Shown here in pieces: positions 10,748-22,167 of a stretch of 47,126 nt of DNA (its first letter is position 1; every line of letters starts with the position of its first letter). The notes beneath the pieces were generated by a model. That model was given only the letters and a program-made list of their open reading frames with translations, ran no database searches and was not told where the DNA came from. Both the position numbers and the translations under genes were made by a program. Origin of the DNA: Branchiostoma floridae (lineage: Eukaryota > Chordata > Leptocardii > Amphioxiformes > Branchiostomatidae); the NCBI RefSeq assembly GCF_000003815.2, contig NC_049980.1:478353-525478 (forward strand), written 5' to 3'.

Positions 10748-11253
10748 GTAGGGATTTTTTATCTTCAGAAAATAATTTCATCAGGTTGGTAGAACATAGG
10801 AGTTTTCTTGACACAAACTCAGCCACGTTTGGGATAGTGTTCTTGCCGCAATAGCGCCACCTCCATCGGCTGCATATAGCGGCGAGAAGCAGAACTCCAG
10901 TTAGAAGATGTTTGACAGATATCAAAACGTCAGCATGCGAGAATAACTGGCTGTGTAAAAGAGAACTCCAATTTTTCTATCGTTATCTTCTTTATTTAGA
11001 ATTTCTGCAAAAGTGACAAAAACAATAAAAAAATAAAAATAAAAATAAAAAATAAACACAATGCGTATTTCAGCTGTCCATACCCTATCAAAAGACTGTA
11101 AAATGCAGAAAGTCTGTTTGGAACTTTGCCAGAACCGATGTCAGGTCTAAAATTGAATGCCCTCAAGTCAGCGGCCGACCAACATAAGAATACTAATGTC
11201 AGCAGGTTTTCTTAGAGTCTGTCGATAACAGACAACAAAACATTTTCCCCTTC
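10748..11253. other. Gene-free stretch
   Basis: Contains an (AAAAT)n-like run near 11025-11054. The minus ORF 10737-10925 has no recognised domain. Confidence 0.4.
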
Positions 11254-11945
11254 ACATGTCTCATCACAGTTACTTGTCTCATCACAGTTACTTGTCACTG
11301 CTATTTAGAAGACCAAACAGAAATTTTACATTAGGCCAAAGCAAGTAAATTTTATGGATGACACCCTCTTCAGAGTGCAAAAATAATGAGATACCGCGAA
11401 AAAAAAAAAGATGGCGAAATTTTCAAAATAGACACAATAAACGTCGTAGATCTAACAGGATTTCAAGTGACAAAACGCGGCATCACAACTAACAAGGCAT
11501 TCATTATTGTATTAAATCCTGTCTTAAAGAAATGAACTAGTGTAGTAAAAGGTATACTGGTGTGGTACACTGGTATCACTTGCCAAGCTGGCAACAACAT
11601 TCGTGGCTTCCATATTGATTACATGTACACTTTTACAACTATGCAACAAGTTTCATTTCTGAAACTAAAGTCATGGCTACCTCCTTAGTGCCACTTCTAC
11701 AAGTATGATTATTAGGCTACAGCACAACATGTTTGCCTATTTTGGTCTATCTGGCCATCCCCGAAGAGGAAATCTTTTTTTTTTATTCTGACATTAGGCG
11801 AAAATTAATGCGCGTGATGTTTTCCATAAATTTTACTTGCTGTGGCCTAATATAGAAATTCTGCTAGGTCTTCCAAATAGCATTGCAGTGCCTCAGTCCA
11901 AGCACGAGGGAAACCCAAGAGACAAGTAACTGTGATGAGACGTGT
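11254..11945. mobile_element. Foldback / long-TIR element, about 690 bp
   Basis: Outer words are inverted: ACATGTCTCATCACAG at 11255 and CTGTGATGAGACGTGT ending at 11945. Inner words are also inverted: GCTATTTAGAAGACC, CATTAGGCCAAAGCAAG and TAAATTTTATGGA on the left, matched by TCCATAAATTTTACTTGC, TGTGGCCTAATATAG and GGTCTTCCAAATAGC on the right. GTCTCATCACAGTTACTT is duplicated at the left end (11258 and 11277). The right arm contains CGAAAATTAATGCGCG, linking it to the motif family at 5.9, 8.75, 13.47 and 31.82 kb. No transposase is present. Confidence 0.78.
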
Positions 11946-12047
11946 CAGCGTAAAATGGGTGATCTCATTCATGCTCACGTATCCGATATCGTGAAGGAAA
12001 AAGGCTAATTGCAAACAAGAAAAACGCTGATTCAAGGCGTGTGTATA

Positions 12048-12342
12048 CCAGTACTTCAAAGTCAAAGTCAAAATTCCTTCCCGCGCCTGATGGCGCATAG
12101 GGCGGCGCCCATCTCCGTTTCAGTAGCCCTTGGGCCACACAACGCAATCACTACAGCAGGGGGGCTAGTCCACTGGTAGTGGTGTGTGTTCAACTACATA
12201 CTCTTTCCCGAATGCTGAGTGCTAAGCATAGAAAGAAGCATGTACCATAATGATTTTTAAAGTCTTTGGTATGACTCGGCCTCTGATTGAACTCACGACC
12301 TATCGAATGCAAGGCGAACACTCTGCCCACTAGGCCAGTACT
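12048..12342 (-). mobile_element. Complete tRNA-derived SINE with 8-bp target duplications
   Basis: On the minus strand the element (12334 to 12056) starts with a tRNA-like head, CCTAGTGGGCAGAGTGTTCG (A-box region). GTGAGTTCAATC serves as a B box about 45 bp on. The body includes GTGTGGCCCAAGGGCTACTG and GAGATGGGCGCCGCCC. The 3' tail is a (TTTGAC)n repeat. Both flanks carry CCAGTACT (plus strand 12048-12055 and 12335-12342). From recall, this body resembles a common lancelet SINE. It is transcribed, if at all, by pol III and mobilised by a LINE in trans; that role is inferred. Confidence 0.88.
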
Positions 12343-13329
12343 ACACAGAGCAAAAGCAAACAACAAGCACAACCTGTTCGAATCTATTTTTTTCAAGCTA
12401 CTTGAAGGGTTTGGATTCTTTTCTGCATGGAATTTAAGATAAATATAAGTCCAACGCACGTCTTGGAAATTTGACGTCTAAGGTTTAAAGATTTTTGTTG
12501 CTTGGCAAGGGTAAAAGAACGTGGCGAAATTTTGGTGATCACAAATATGCATTTGTCTGTATCACTTATAGATAGGTGTATGACGTAGGAAACATAGGTT
12601 CTAATAGTTCGTTTCTGCCTTTGCTGTATAATCTGCATTCTGCTATAACATGCTGTTTATCGTTTATTCTATCTAGATCGATTACATGCAATATCGACAT
12701 ATAGAAGTGCGGTTATGTCTTTCAGCTACGATATCTATAATTTGCTACAGCTGATTCTCAGTTTTGTGACACCTGTCCTTTGCCGAATATTGTTGATATT
12801 AAAATACTGTTCTTCATTGTATGTGGATGTGAAAAACGACGTAAGACCTTACATAAAGTTTCACATTTGCGAACCCGCCTTTGAAATCATTGTGTATTTC
12901 TTTTCCACACTGTCCAGACAGGTAAAATCAAGAGAAACCAGACAGATGCGCATGGCAGAAGAAAACGGATCCTGCGAAAAGAACACTGCAACAGACCTGA
13001 GTCATCTTACAGATATGCTCTGTGCGGCATTCTCGTATAAGACCTTTTAGCCACATTCGACGCTGTAGGGCTGATATCATTCAGGATTTTACGATGGTCA
13101 ATATTGATCGAAGGAGGCCTTATATGGTATATTTCTTTTAAGAAAGTTCGAATATAAATATTGTTCCAACGCTTATGATAGGTGATAATTGAAGATGTAT
13201 TTATACTATGTGAAAGAAGAAAGTATCGTTCATCTTCATGCTCTCTATTTGCAGTGTTTACGTACGAAAACAAGCCCAGACCAAAAGATGGGTCAGTGAA
13301 GTAATTAAAACAGAAAAATACGACCAGGG
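12343..13329. other. Gene-free stretch
   Basis: Overlapping 80-111 aa ORFs on both strands (for example 12715-13050 plus and 13007-13342 minus) have no recognisable domain and mutually overlap. I do not call them genes. Confidence 0.4.
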
Positions 13330-13530
13330 ACACTTGGCCCAAAGCTCATTTAAGCCAAACTGACTTTTAATTGCAAATACGGCGGCCTAATTAATGTACG
13401 GACTAATCCGTGCTTTATCCTCTGGCTCTTAGATGGATGAGAAATAAAGATAATTTAGGCCATATTCATTCTCTTATGTGGATGACATCTGGACTTGCGT
13501 CAATTTTTATCCGTTTGCCCCCCCCCCCCC
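13330..13530 (+). repeat. Dispersed repeat copy (left part), poly(C) at end
   Basis: GGCCCAAAGCTCATTTAAGC, GACTTTTAATTGCAAATAC, GGCGGCCTAATTAATGTA and TGGATGACATCTGGAC match 31.65-31.86 kb in order (GGCTCAAAGCTCATTTAAGC ... GGCGGCCTAATTAATGTA ... TGGATGACATCCGCGC). The copy ends in a C run at about 13518-13530. Confidence 0.8.
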
Positions 13531-13587
13531 TCGCCAAATAAATCAACTGTATTCGTACCAGTCATTGTAGTCACCTCACATGGCACA

Positions 13588-14080
13588 AGCTTTCTTTACA
13601 ACTCATCGTAATGTTAAATACGCCGGGTATAGCATAATCTTTAATGCACCAATATAGAGTGCACACGTTGGCAAAATAAGAGAAAAGTAACATTACAGCC
13701 TCTTACCTTACTGACTAACCGAAGCACAACTTTTTTGTAGGATGTCAGTACAAAGTCAGTTATCACTATCAGGTTAGCCTAGATAGGTGGCGAAAATTGA
13801 GTTTCACATCGCTTTTTTTTATAAAGTTGATTTTGTGATGATGTACAAAGTTATCATTTTGTACGAAGTTGGCGATTTACGATGGTCTTTATAATTATAT
13901 TTGACAGAAATAAGTCAGGATAGCCTATATCAGAATTCGAAGAGACGGAAAAAAATTGATATTGAGGTATGGACTGTATACAGTCATGATTTTGATGCAA
14001 AAATGGCTCCGTATTCTAAATTCTTACAGTATTTTTACTTTGTACAGCATCTGTGAATCCACTTTGAAAACAAATCCATA
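13588..14080 (+). repeat. Dispersed repeat copy (right part), shared with 15.64 and 35.48 kb
   Basis: TTTCTTTACAACTCATCGTA, AATACGCCGGGTATAGCATA, CACCAATATAGAGTGCACAC, GATGTCAGTACAAAGTCAGT and GATGGTCTTTATAATTA line up with 35480-35830. From ACATCGCTTTTTT onward they line up with 15640-15890. The 35.48 kb copy lies on the far side of the LINE insertion at 31.9-35.05 kb. Together, 13.33-14.08 kb approximates the uninterrupted element. Confidence 0.8.
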
Positions 14081-15039
14081 GAGATACAATTGTTTATTTA
14101 TACATATACATACATACAGAAATGTAGTAAAATTACATTGCAGACTGTTATACCTTGCTGTAAAAATGGCTAAATTAAGTTGGTCTCAGTCTTAAAATAA
14201 CAGCTTTAACATGTACAATCTAACATATACAACATAACATTGTTAATCAAGGCTAATTGCATATACAGTCTCAAGGGCTAAGAGAGGTAAATACATAAAA
14301 CTAGTGTCTAATCAACTACATGATACTATGAATACTATTGTCGGGTTTGACTTCTTCTTTGAAGGCAGTGGTTAATGAACTGTCACACGTTCTGTATGAT
14401 GGTGGGATTTTGTGCTTTTAGTAGAAATATAGTCTTTTGGTGATCATCTAGGTGGTAAAAGCTTGGTGAAATAGTGACAACTGTTTGAAATAATGTGTTT
14501 CTTTCGGTTTCATTGTGGGTACACTGACTGATAAAATGCTATTTTTGTATTATTTCTTAGCTGGAGCCCTCGAATAAATATGAAACAAAAATTGCAGATA
14601 TTTTCCATGGGGATTCTTAATTCACAAGAGTTTCTAGAAAGTCGTGTCTAAGTGTGATTTCTTGTATAGAAAGATTTTTTTCTTGTTAGAAAATATCAGA
14701 ATTTCTTAAGAATAATCTTACTTCAGGAAAAATGTTGTAAGAAAACAAAACTACTTAAGAAAAACATTCTTTATTCGTGGATAATATGTGTTTCTAAAAA
14801 AAAAAACATTTTCTTTTATAGGACATTTTTCTTTTCGTAGAAAGAAAAGGGAGAAAAAAGAAATACATATTTTGTAGTAATATCGAACGGTAGTGCCCCT
14901 CCAAGCAGAAATGTTGCAAGCCGTACTATTCAAACATATACTAGTGGCTTTTTTTGTATAAGCATGGCTTATCTGAAACTAAGATAAGACAGAATTTTAA
15001 ACCTCAACCACTATATATACAGATTTTGTGTGTGTGTGT
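14081..15039 (-). other. 3' flank of a duplicated ZNF locus
   Basis: Homologous to two other places. GATACAATTGTTTATTTAT, GTTATACCTTGC and AGCTGGAGCCCTCGAATAAA match 16050-16330. Further right, GTGCCCCTCCAAGCAGAAAT and TATAAGCATGGCTT match 43570-43665 (ATGCCCCTCCAAGTGGGAAT ... ACAAGTATGGCTT). On the minus strand AATAAA (TTTATT at about 14093) sits at the same place in two copies, so it may be the old polyadenylation signal. It ends in a (TG)n run at about 15027-15042. Confidence 0.65.
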
Positions 15040-15372
15040 GTGTTTGGCTACATGGCTGTCCAAGGTAGATGTCCGTACGACAAAATAGTCACATCACACT
15101 GGTCACACTTGTAAAGGTTTGTCTGTATGGGTTCTCATATGTACGGAAAGAGTCGCACTTGCAACACTTGTAGGGTTTGTCACCCGTGTGTTTGGCTACA
15201 TATTGGTCAAAAGTGGCTTTCTGGGCAGTAGGAAAGTCCAACAGGTCACACCTAGTACCTGTACGTTTTCTCACTTACAATGTATATGAGTTCTCTTATG
15301 TACAGACAGGGTAGACTTGTTGTCTGTCCTATACCCACACTCGCCACACATGTAGGGTTCTTACTTGTAGCA
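15040..15372 (-). pseudogene. Decayed C2H2 zinc-finger fragment
   Basis: Finger pieces in several frames. Minus ORF 15089-15274 contains AQKATFDQYVAKHTGDKPYK, with Tyr in place of the first zinc His and a degenerate CCKC knuckle. CRECGYRT-like and TGEKPYMCG-like remnants follow towards 15372. There are frameshifts and lost ligands, no start and no complete array. It is the 3'-most relic of the ZNF-A duplication group, set between two copies of the same 3' flank. Confidence 0.85.
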
Positions 15373-15404
15373 TTATGTAGTTATGTACAGGTGAACATCG
15401 TTAA

Positions 15405-15565
15405 ACATTAATTATGCAAATGAGATATTCATTTGCATACATTATCAGAAAATGCAAAAATAAAGCATTCTGTCTTAACCTAGATTATGTACGTCTGTTG
15501 TTTGGTGGAGGAGATAATGAACTAATATAATTCATGCAAATGAGGACCTTTATTGCATAATTAAT
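15405..15565 (+). repeat. Two octamer-pair repeats
   Basis: ATGCAAAT at 15414 and ATTTGCAT at 15431, then ATGCAAAT at 15534 with a two-mismatch partner at 15551. Both pairs have the 17-bp register seen at 4.3-5.2 and 25.58 kb. They lie between the two ZNF relics. Confidence 0.8.
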
Positions 15566-15639
15566 GACAAACACAAATATACAGCAGTTGTAAAGGCTAG
15601 GACCATTTGGCAAAGGTATAGGGTCGTGGAACTTTACTT

Positions 15640-16439
15640 GAGTTAAACATCGCTTTTTTCTAAGTGGATTTTACAGATGCTGTGCAGAGCTATCATTTTT
15701 GGGCAAGTTATACAGAGTTAGGCTTCAGGATGGTCTTTATCATATTTGACAAAATTAACCAGGTATCAGAAGAGACGGAAATTAATTACCTATTGACTTA
15801 CCATTAAAAAAAGTCAGGTGCCATAATGGCCTCGTACCGTATTCAAAAGTCTTAGAGTATTTTACTCTGTACAGCATTTGTAAATCCATATATGCAGCCT
15901 AATGTGTAAAGATATTGTTTACATTTTCCAGTACCGGTGGGCATTGTGAACAATTACAGCAATGAAGTCTTATGTTTCTAATTGTTCTTCTTTTTCTTAA
16001 CTGAAGGATACATCTTCCTATATCATGAAGTTCAAGAATGATAGACAGATACAATGGTTTATTCTTGCATACACATATATTTGCAGATGTACTAAAACAA
16101 CATAGCACCAGCAGCCTGTTATACCTTGCAATAAAACTGGCTGAATTGGTTACAATCATAAATTGCTAATTTCAAACTTACTATATGGTGATAATGTTTT
16201 TTTTTTCAACAGTCTATAAGTGCTCAAGTACTTAAGAGTGTAGCCAATTTCGGACGGAATAGCGCTATTTTTGTACCTACATACCTGGCATAAGGTATGC
16301 TGCATCTGGAGCCCTCTGATGAATATTAAACAAAAAGTGAAGGTTCTTTCCATGGAAATTCTCACAACGAGGAATACTTTCTTCGTTTTTTTAAGTCAAG
16401 AACTATTTTCACTCTCAAGAGTTTTTAAATTTACTTTCT
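15640..16439 (-). other. Second copy of the ZNF 3' flank plus dispersed repeat
   Basis: 15640-15890 matches 13.80-14.05 kb. 16050-16380 matches 14.09-14.63 kb (GATACAATGGTTTATTCTTG, GTTATACCTTGCAATAAAA, CTGGAGCCCTCTGATGAATA, TTTCCATGGAAATTCT). This is the downstream flank of ZNF-A. A minus-strand AATAAA at about 16055 is a candidate polyadenylation signal. Minus ORFs here carry no domain. Confidence 0.65.
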
Positions 16440-18289
<1,850 letters not shown>

Positions 18290-18609
18290 CTAATGGATGA
18301 AAAATTTGAAAAGATGAAACATGTTAGTTGAAAAAAAAAACAGTCAATAGTGCATTTTCCTGCGAAAATATAAAACGGCATGTTGCTATAACACTGTCTA
18401 GCATCCAATGAGTCTCACAGTGATGGAGTTTATAACGTAGCGGTAAAAAATGATCGATGAGTACGGCTGAAATCTTAAACTTTTTGTCAACAAACACTTT
18501 AAAGTGAAAAACAGTGAGGGAGGAATTTTACTGTGTGGTAGTATAATGATAAGTCGGCTTTTATGTCATACGAATAACAAGTTTCCAAGTCGCAAATAGA
18601 CAAAAGTAG
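18290..18609. other. Upstream intron side of ZNF-A
   Basis: Just upstream (minus sense) of the ZNF-A exon lies TTTCATCTTTTCAAATTTTT followed by CATCCATTAG, a good polypyrimidine tract and AG acceptor. The same tract precedes ZNF-C. No upstream exon or promoter could be identified. Confidence 0.5.
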
Positions 18610-18614
18610 CGGTT

Positions 18615-19265
18615 TCCTTTCTCAGCACTGGAAGACCAGTGATGAAGCATGTATCCAGTGCTGAAGCCGGCTCAGCACTGGACTTTCAATACTAGTACTG
18701 AGTCAGGTTAAGCACTGGAAACGCTCCTGTCAGTGCTCTAAACAGGGTGCTGAGACTACAATCAGCACGAGATTTATTTTTTACCTGTAGCAACGTATAC
18801 TGTTGGAAAAAAAAAGAACTATAAATACCATAGAGATAGAGTATATAGGCGATAATTGTCTACGCGTTACTACTTAATATTGTATGTTAAAAAAGACAAT
18901 GCTTTGCCGCTAAAGTAGGATATTGTTTTAAAGGAACAAGCAAGTTCTTTAAGATTGCCCAGTTACTGTGTTAGTTGTCTATCCATAACTACCTATTGTT
19001 TGTAAAAGATCTAGAAGCAAGCTAGCTCTTTGCTACACAGATAGTGTAGGTGATAGTTGTCTCCTGTAATGTCAATCTCCGCCAGACAAGGTGCCATGGC
19101 ATGGGGCTCTAATGAGTTATTTTCTTTTTAATATTGATATAACTCAAACAGACATGGGTCCGGACGCACATGCTACACGAACATTTTAAACACGTTCAGC
19201 ACTGGAACGTTCCAGCACTTTGAAAGTTTATAAACGTCAGCACTGGAAGTCCAGAGCTGGAGTTT
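18615..19265. repeat. CAGCACTGGA-word clusters flanking about 400 bp
   Basis: The word CAGCACTGGA or its reverse complement recurs, with variants, at about 18625, 18655, 18671, 18710, 18750, 18762 and 18771, and again at 19197, 19209 and 19238. It occurs in both orientations, with an element-like interior between. Clustered subterminal words at two ends suggest a non-autonomous DNA transposon, but no terminal inverted repeat or target duplication could be fixed. Confidence 0.6.
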
Positions 19266-19327
19266 TTGTCTTTCGCTGCGCTTCTGCGGCAAAAGGCAAT
19301 CAGACGGAAATTAGATTTCTGTCCGTC

Positions 19328-19560
19328 CGGGTCGACCATGCCATACCGTGCTAGCGAGATATTCTACCCTGCAGATTCGACGGTATGTAACGTTATGACA
19401 TACGTATCGGGCAACCATGAATGTGCTGCTTGGGTTGCGGTCCATGCCATATCGTGCTAGCGAGATATTGGTCGCTGCAGATTCGACGTTGCCAAAGGCC
19501 ATGCAAGTATGTATGACATACGTATCGGCCTACCATGAATGTGCTGCTTGGTTTATGCAT
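19328..19560. repeat. Tandem duplication, about 115-bp unit
   Basis: CCATGCCATACCGTGCTAGC, GAGATATTCTACCCTGCAG, GACATACGTATCGGGCAACC and ATGAATGTGCTGCTTGG are repeated once, with a few changes, from about 19441 (CCATGCCATATCGTGCTAGC ... ATGAATGTGCTGCTTGG). Short ORFs here derive from the duplication. Confidence 0.88.
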
Positions 19561-19932
19561 GGCTTATAAGCAGGAATTTGCAGAGACGGATGTGAATGGT
19601 GAGGATTTCTTCGTAAGATTGTGTACAATTTATAAACTAACATGTTCGCTGTTTGGTTATAATAAAACAGGCATTGTAGAGAACAGTTTGACATGTCATT
19701 TACTTTGTTTTATGGAAAATCACCGCTACAAAATCTAGAATTGTGTAAGATGCGTGCGCCGCATCTGACATGGTGTGGGAGGGGGGCGTATTCGGAAATT
19801 TCTTACTCTAAGAAATTTCAGGCTATTTTCGTGTAACAAACTTCTTTCAGCAAAATAGTAGCCCTCGGATGCGTTGAAAATAGAATTACCCACAATTAAT
19901 TTATAATTTCGAACGGGAAGATTCTGACCGAG

Positions 19933-19976
19933 CTTGACGGAGTGAGTCTGACGCGTGACGTCACGACTCCGTCAAG
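19933..19976. promoter_or_regulatory. Perfect CRE (TGACGTCA) inside a small hairpin
   Basis: TGACGTCA at 19956-19963 is the full palindromic cAMP-response element. It sits between CTTGACGGAG (19933-19942) and CTCCGTCAAG (19967-19976). The site is about 1.7 kb upstream of the ZNF-A exon in its sense. Whether it regulates anything is unknown, and the hairpin could equally be transposon debris. Confidence 0.55.
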
Positions 19977-20470
19977 TAAAAGCATAATTGCGTTACTAAA
20001 AGAAACGAAACGTTCCATTAAACATACCACAGACCTGTTTTAGTTTAAAATATCTACCTTTCACTTGATCTTGCCATTAAAAAAAAATTATTTCCATTAC
20101 TGTATATGCCATGTTAATATTTTATGTTGTTTATGGTGACAATACTTTGTTTGTTCTTTCAGAAATTCAGGACACATCTACTGATAAATTTGATTACTAC
20201 AGTGCACTTTGATAAAACCCTGTTGTACTGTAACAGAGCCGTTCTTAACAGCAAAACAATCCGAATAAAGTTAACATCATTCATATTATACAGTTGTGTT
20301 ATTATACAGTTCAAGTAAAATATACTCTGTGAGAACCACTACCTTACTTTTATAGTAACAGTTATATAACCTAGCACTTGACCAAACTGTGCCAGAGCTG
20401 CCAACGTTGCAGACTTGGCACCCATAAGTATATAATTAAGTATAAGTATATATATAAGTAATCGAAAGAC
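19977..20470. other. Gene-free AT-rich stretch
   Basis: No supported ORF. A TATAAGTA-type low-complexity run is at about 20427-20460. Confidence 0.4.
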
Positions 20471-20473
20471 CAG

Positions 20474-20755
20474 CTTTTTTCAGAAGCTCTTGTTACACCA
20501 CTGGTCAACTACAGTTCTGCTAGTCTCTACCATGCTCCAGCTGGTCACTGAAAACATAGCAGACATTACCCAAATAGACAGCTAACATGTAAGAGGAGAT
20601 AGCTGGCTGGCACACGTACAGTTTGTGACCGAGAGAGAAACCTGTAAATGTACCTGTCGGCCAGTTGACTCCTCTGGTGTGTTATCTGTCTATTGGGGCG
20701 ATTTCTAGTATTCGTCCATCGATCCGTGGAGCCTGGCAGAGGCCAATTACATAGA
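20474..20755 (+). repeat. Dispersed repeat copy shared with 30.46 and 45.77 kb
   Basis: GCAGACATTACCCAAATA, AAGAGGAGATAGCTGGCTG, GTGTGTTATCTGTCTATTGG, GATTTCTAGTATTCGTCC and GGAGCCTGG match 30465-30682 in order. They also match 45765-46610, where the copy is split by an insertion. The preceding frame (EALVTPLVNYSSASLYHAP) resembles a LINE RT C-terminal segment, so the family may be a LINE 3' region. Confidence 0.7.
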
Positions 20756-21483
20756 GGGCTTCAAAAATCACAATTCTATCTTCTTTTTAAAAAGAATACT
20801 GAACCCTCAACATTATTTTAACATATTCGTTTGTTAGCCAGTATCGGGTCAGTACTAGTACTTCGATCAGAGACCACGAAGAAAGAAGTTGGATGCTGTA
20901 AGTCAGGTCATTCGCCTTTCGGAAGGGACGTAACATAGGAGTCTGGTGTTCTAGGAGGTGCCCAGAAGGGGGAGGGGGGCGACTCCTTCAAGGTAGCAGA
21001 ACACAGTATTTATCCGCGTATTTATCCGTGTATGACGCGGATACATAAAATAGTACGGATAAACTTGTTGAAGGAGAGGTAAAAAGCCTTGTTTGAGGGG
21101 CAGCCAGATATAACCTGTGCTGCGTGGTCACGGAAGGTGTCGACTCTGAAACTGCACGATTTGGATTGTGAAAAATTTCTATTTTGTGTATAAATGCGTC
21201 CCATTACGCAACAGCCGTTCTGAATGTGAGCCGGCTGCAGTTCTGTGACCTCCGCAGAGGGACATTTTACAGAGGGTGTGAGAAGACGATACGCCGACAG
21301 GATTTTTCTTTGTTTTTTAATATTTCATTTGTGGCTTGTACCTTCAACTCAAACATATCCGTTTTTTTAATATTCCAAAAATGCACCCTACTATATTTTT
21401 TAATGCGTCGAAGCCAGTCACCTTGAGGCCCTTAACTATAGAAATCCCCATAGGCCGAAAACTGTGTTCTGTTACCTTAAGCC
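20756..21483. other. Gene-free stretch
   Basis: Includes GGGGGAGGGGGGCGAC at about 20968. The same G-rich word, inverted, borders the foldback elements at 21.70 and 31.07 kb, and in direct orientation it is at 30.85 kb. Short ORFs only. Confidence 0.4.
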
Positions 21484-22020
21484 TTTCGAGACAAAGGGAG
21501 GTCGTCTTTTCTTGTGCTATAATTTACATCTGGTGTATTATGTGCAGCCAGTAGGTACCCAATTTTGTTAGCAATGAGAAATTCAGTCTCATTACTAAAG
21601 AAATGGGCAGCTTCTGGCTGCAAATAATACACCAGATGTAATATATAAGACAATACGACCTCCCTTTGTCTCGAAAGACTAACATGTCGTGTCGCCCCCC
21701 TCCCTCTTCAAAGATTTCACACCACGAAAATTCTTTAATATTTTCCCGCCCAATGCAACCCATACACCATGGAAGCGACCTACACCGCTTCTGCTTTACG
21801 ATAAGGCAGTCATTTAGCATAATTCAAGTTCTTACCTGCTTCCAATGTTGGTTGAAAACCTACACACAATCCTCCAAGCGCTTTTATGAGAATTTACAGG
21901 TCAAAGGTGAACTTATTGTAGGTCAAAGGCGAACTTTTCGAAGGTCCAAGATTGTATTCTGTACCTGATTATCCATTTAGTGCGCAAGTCAATTTTCGTT
22001 CGTTTGCCGAATAAAGTTTT
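21484..22020. mobile_element. Foldback repeat, copy 1
   Basis: The left arm (TTTCGAGACAAAGGGAGGTC ... ACATCTGGTGTATTATG) and right arm (AATACACCAGATGTAATATA ... GACCTCCCTTTGTCTCGAAA) form a hairpin over 21484-21680 with a loop containing TAGGTACCCAA. The copy continues with CCACGAAAATTC, TATTTTCCCGCCCAATGC, TTCTTACCTGCTTCCA, AATCCTCCAAGCGCTT and TACCTGATTATCCATTTAGT. That is the same order as copy 2 at 30.85-31.62 kb. Confidence 0.85.
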
Positions 22021-22161
22021 AGGCTGTACTGTAAATCGTATATAAAGCAGCTGCAAAATAAGCAAATACTAGTAACGTTACACGCTGTAAACGGTAAAAC
22101 AAACAAAAAGGTGTTTTTACTTTTCGCTTGTCAGTAATGAGCATACAATATGCATTGAGTC
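22021..22161 (+). repeat. Tail fragment of the dispersed 'CTGCAAAATAAGCAAATA' element
   Basis: TAGGCTGTACTGTAAATCGT and GCAGCTGCAAAATAAGCAAA match 31863-31905. AAAAGGTGTTTTTACTTTTC resembles 35355-35377. These two match sites lie on either side of the LINE, in line with that LINE having split such an element. Confidence 0.6.
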
Positions 22162-22167
22162 AATTGT

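Noticed and set aside
12140-12200. tRNA-like word CTAGTCCACTGGTAGTGG ... GTTCAA
   Set aside because: It lies in the body of the minus-strand SINE (12056-12334), and no cloverleaf can be drawn.
12715-13342. Two 111-aa ORFs on opposite strands
   Set aside because: They overlap, lack any recognised domain and have no splice or promoter support.
21524-21820. 98-aa minus ORF and matching 30.73-31.01 kb ORFs
   Set aside because: They lie in foldback repeat copies; shared peptides (SRKTDMLCRPPP-like) come from the repeat.
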